DNA of 7,245 nt from Panacagrimonas sp052387335. GTDB lineage: Bacteria; Pseudomonadota; Gammaproteobacteria; Nevskiales; Nevskiaceae. Position 1 is the stretch's first letter. Every line of letters begins with the position of its first letter. Both the position numbers and the translations under genes were made by a program. Positions 5,992 through 7,245 of this stretch are shown in pieces. The stretch is from positions 1 through 7,245 of the forward strand of contig JBQTJH010000185.1 of the NCBI GenBank assembly GCA_052387335.1, written 5' to 3'. The notes beneath the pieces are model-generated. The model had not been told where the DNA came from, did not search any database, and saw only the letters and a program-made list of their open reading frames with translations.

Positions 5992-7245
5992 CTACGCTTG
6001 GTAAGTCGTCAGAGTCTGAATCAGAACGCGGTAGCGCGCTGCAAGTGTCTCGCGCTGGGTGAGTTCGGCGAGGGGTTCGCGTTCGGCCATCATTGACGAG
6101 TCGCGAGCCAGCATCGTGGCGCCAACGAGTTCGGCATTGGCACCCATCTGCTGCAAGCGGCGTCGCGCAAGCGGAACGTCGCTACCGCACGCTTCGTGCA
6201 CGACGGATTCCGCATCCTCGATCATGGCGCCAACAACGGCGTTCGCACCCTCGTCGCCGAGCTGCTCGCGCAGTGCAGCCAGGTCCGGGGTGTCGCTGGC
6301 CGAAGAGGCCGCAAGCGCATCGAGAATATCGGCCAGTTCCTGCCGGCGCAGCGGCTTGGCCAGATGCCGATCCATGCCCGCATCGAGGCAGGCCTGGCGT
6401 TCGCGGTCGAGCACGCTGGCACTCATGGCGTAAATGCTGGGCTGGCGTGCTAGCGGTAATGCGCGGATGTGACGTGTGGCGTCCAGCCCATCCATCACCG
6501 GCATCTGCATGTCCATCAACAGCAGGTCGTAGGACTGCGTCTGCACGGCGTCTACCGCCACCTGGCCGTTCTCGGCCAAGTCGGCACGATATCCAAGCGA
6601 TTCAATCATGCGCAGACCCACTTGCTGATTGAGCGGGTTGTCTTCTACCAGCAGGATGCGCAGGGTGTGATTGTGCGTGCGCCGCTCCAACGCAGGGTGC
6701 GCTGGCGTGCCGACGCCCACTCCAAGGACTTGCAGCAGCGCTTTACCCAGCGCCGCGCGGCGCAGGGGTTTGAGCCGCACCAGCTTGAACGCGGATAGGT
6801 CGCGGCCAGCCTGGCGAGCACTGCTGAGCAGCATCAGCGGCAGGGTGGGGGCGTCTGCCTGCTGCCGGATACGACGTGCCAGGCTCACGCCATCCAGCTC
6901 CGGCATCTGATCATCAAGCACGGCGAGGTCGAAGCGCTCGCCCTGTTCGATCCAGCTCAGCGCTTGCAGCGGCGATGCGGTATCGCGCACTTGCAGGCCC
7001 CAATCCCGGCACGCGGCGCGCAGAATGCGGCGGTTGGTGTCGTTGTCGTCCACGATCAGCAGACGCCGTCCTGCCAGTGCAGACAAATCAGTGTGAGTCG
7101 CCACGATCCAGGCTGGATCGGTTGTCGCCATGAAGGTGAACGAGAACACGGAGCCTCGACCCGGATCGCTTTCCACGGCAACGTCGCCGCCCAGCAATTC
7201 AGCCAGGCGCTTGCTGATGGCCAGGCCCAGGCCACTGCCGCCGTA
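5992..7245 (-). CDS. Hybrid sensor histidine kinase, C-terminal part (HATPase end, REC, REC, Hpt-like)
   Basis: 417 residues are visible; the gene starts beyond the right edge. The visible part opens with the G2 box of the ATP-binding domain, YGGSGLGLAISKRLAE, followed by LLGGDVAVES and GSVFSFTF. REC1 (about 61-176) has D66/D67, phosphoacceptor D111 (LDDQMPELDG), S141 and K159. REC2 (about 194-312) has E201/D202, D245 (LLLMDMQMPVMDG), S275 and K297. The tail (about 318-417) is helical and Hpt-like, but the expected phosphoacceptor His is missing (see findings). The order kinase-REC-REC-Hpt resembles unorthodox BarA/EvgS/BvgS-type sensors, which signal to NarL-family regulators such as the one next door. 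The input domain, membrane segments and kinase H-box are outside the window, so the signal sensed is unknown. An internal TTG codon at 7197 gives an apparent start, but the ATPase motif continues through it, so it is not the true start. Confidence 0.94.
   Translation of the reverse strand, partial: YGGSGLGLAISKRLAELLGGDVAVESDPGRGSVFSFTFMATTDPAWIVATHTDLSALAGRRLLIVDDNDTNRRILRAACRDWGLQVRDTASPLQALSWIEQGERFDLAVLDDQMPELDGVSLARRIRQQADAPTLPLMLLSSARQAGRDLSAFKLVRLKPLRRAALGKALLQVLGVGVGTPAHPALERRTHNHTLRILLVEDNPLNQQVGLRMIESLGYRADLAENGQVAVDAVQTQSYDLLLMDMQMPVMDGLDATRHIRALPLARQPSIYAMSASVLDRERQACLDAGMDRHLAKPLRRQELADILDALAASSASDTPDLAALREQLGDEGANAVVGAMIEDAESVVHEACGSDVPLARRRLQQMGANAELVGATMLARDSSMMAEREPLAELTQRETLAARYRVLIQTLTTYQA

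Overview
The window is high-GC, densely coded bacterial DNA from a diderm (Gram-negative) organism. The evidence is a trimeric autotransporter with an outer-membrane anchor, together with a hybrid sensor kinase and a NarL/FixJ-type response regulator. The style fits a gammaproteobacterium, possibly a Xanthomonadales relative. That placement is inferred from composition and gene types only, and no taxonomic marker is present.

Layout. Positions 1-164 are a short leader with an inverted repeat and a clear Shine-Dalgarno site. Positions 165-5192 (+) encode one 1675-residue YadA-type trimeric autotransporter adhesin (TAA). Its order is signal peptide, head 1, short neck, head 2, long neck, coiled-coil stalk with an embedded GGG...YNNVG connector, head 3, short neck, beta-barrel anchor. 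A Rho-independent terminator follows at 5255-5287. It sits on the end of the convergent gene 5276-5965 (-), a NarL/FixJ response regulator. Upstream of that, on the same strand and 26 bases away, is the 3' part of a hybrid histidine kinase (5992 to beyond 7245) with the end of its ATPase domain, two receiver domains and a degenerate Hpt-like tail.

How it may work together. The kinase and regulator are almost certainly a two-component pair in one operon. The adhesin is convergent to them. Regulation of the adhesin by the pair is possible by proximity, but no binding site can be shown here.

Most unusual points. Each of the three adhesin heads opens with a cysteine pair. The head arrays keep an almost perfect 14-residue (42-bp) register, with 28 turns in a row in head 1. 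Head 2 looks like two head modules fused with loss of a neck. The heads contain no lysine. The regulator's last three codons are an A9 run that doubles as the adhesin terminator's T-tract. The Hpt-like domain lacks a phosphoacceptor histidine.
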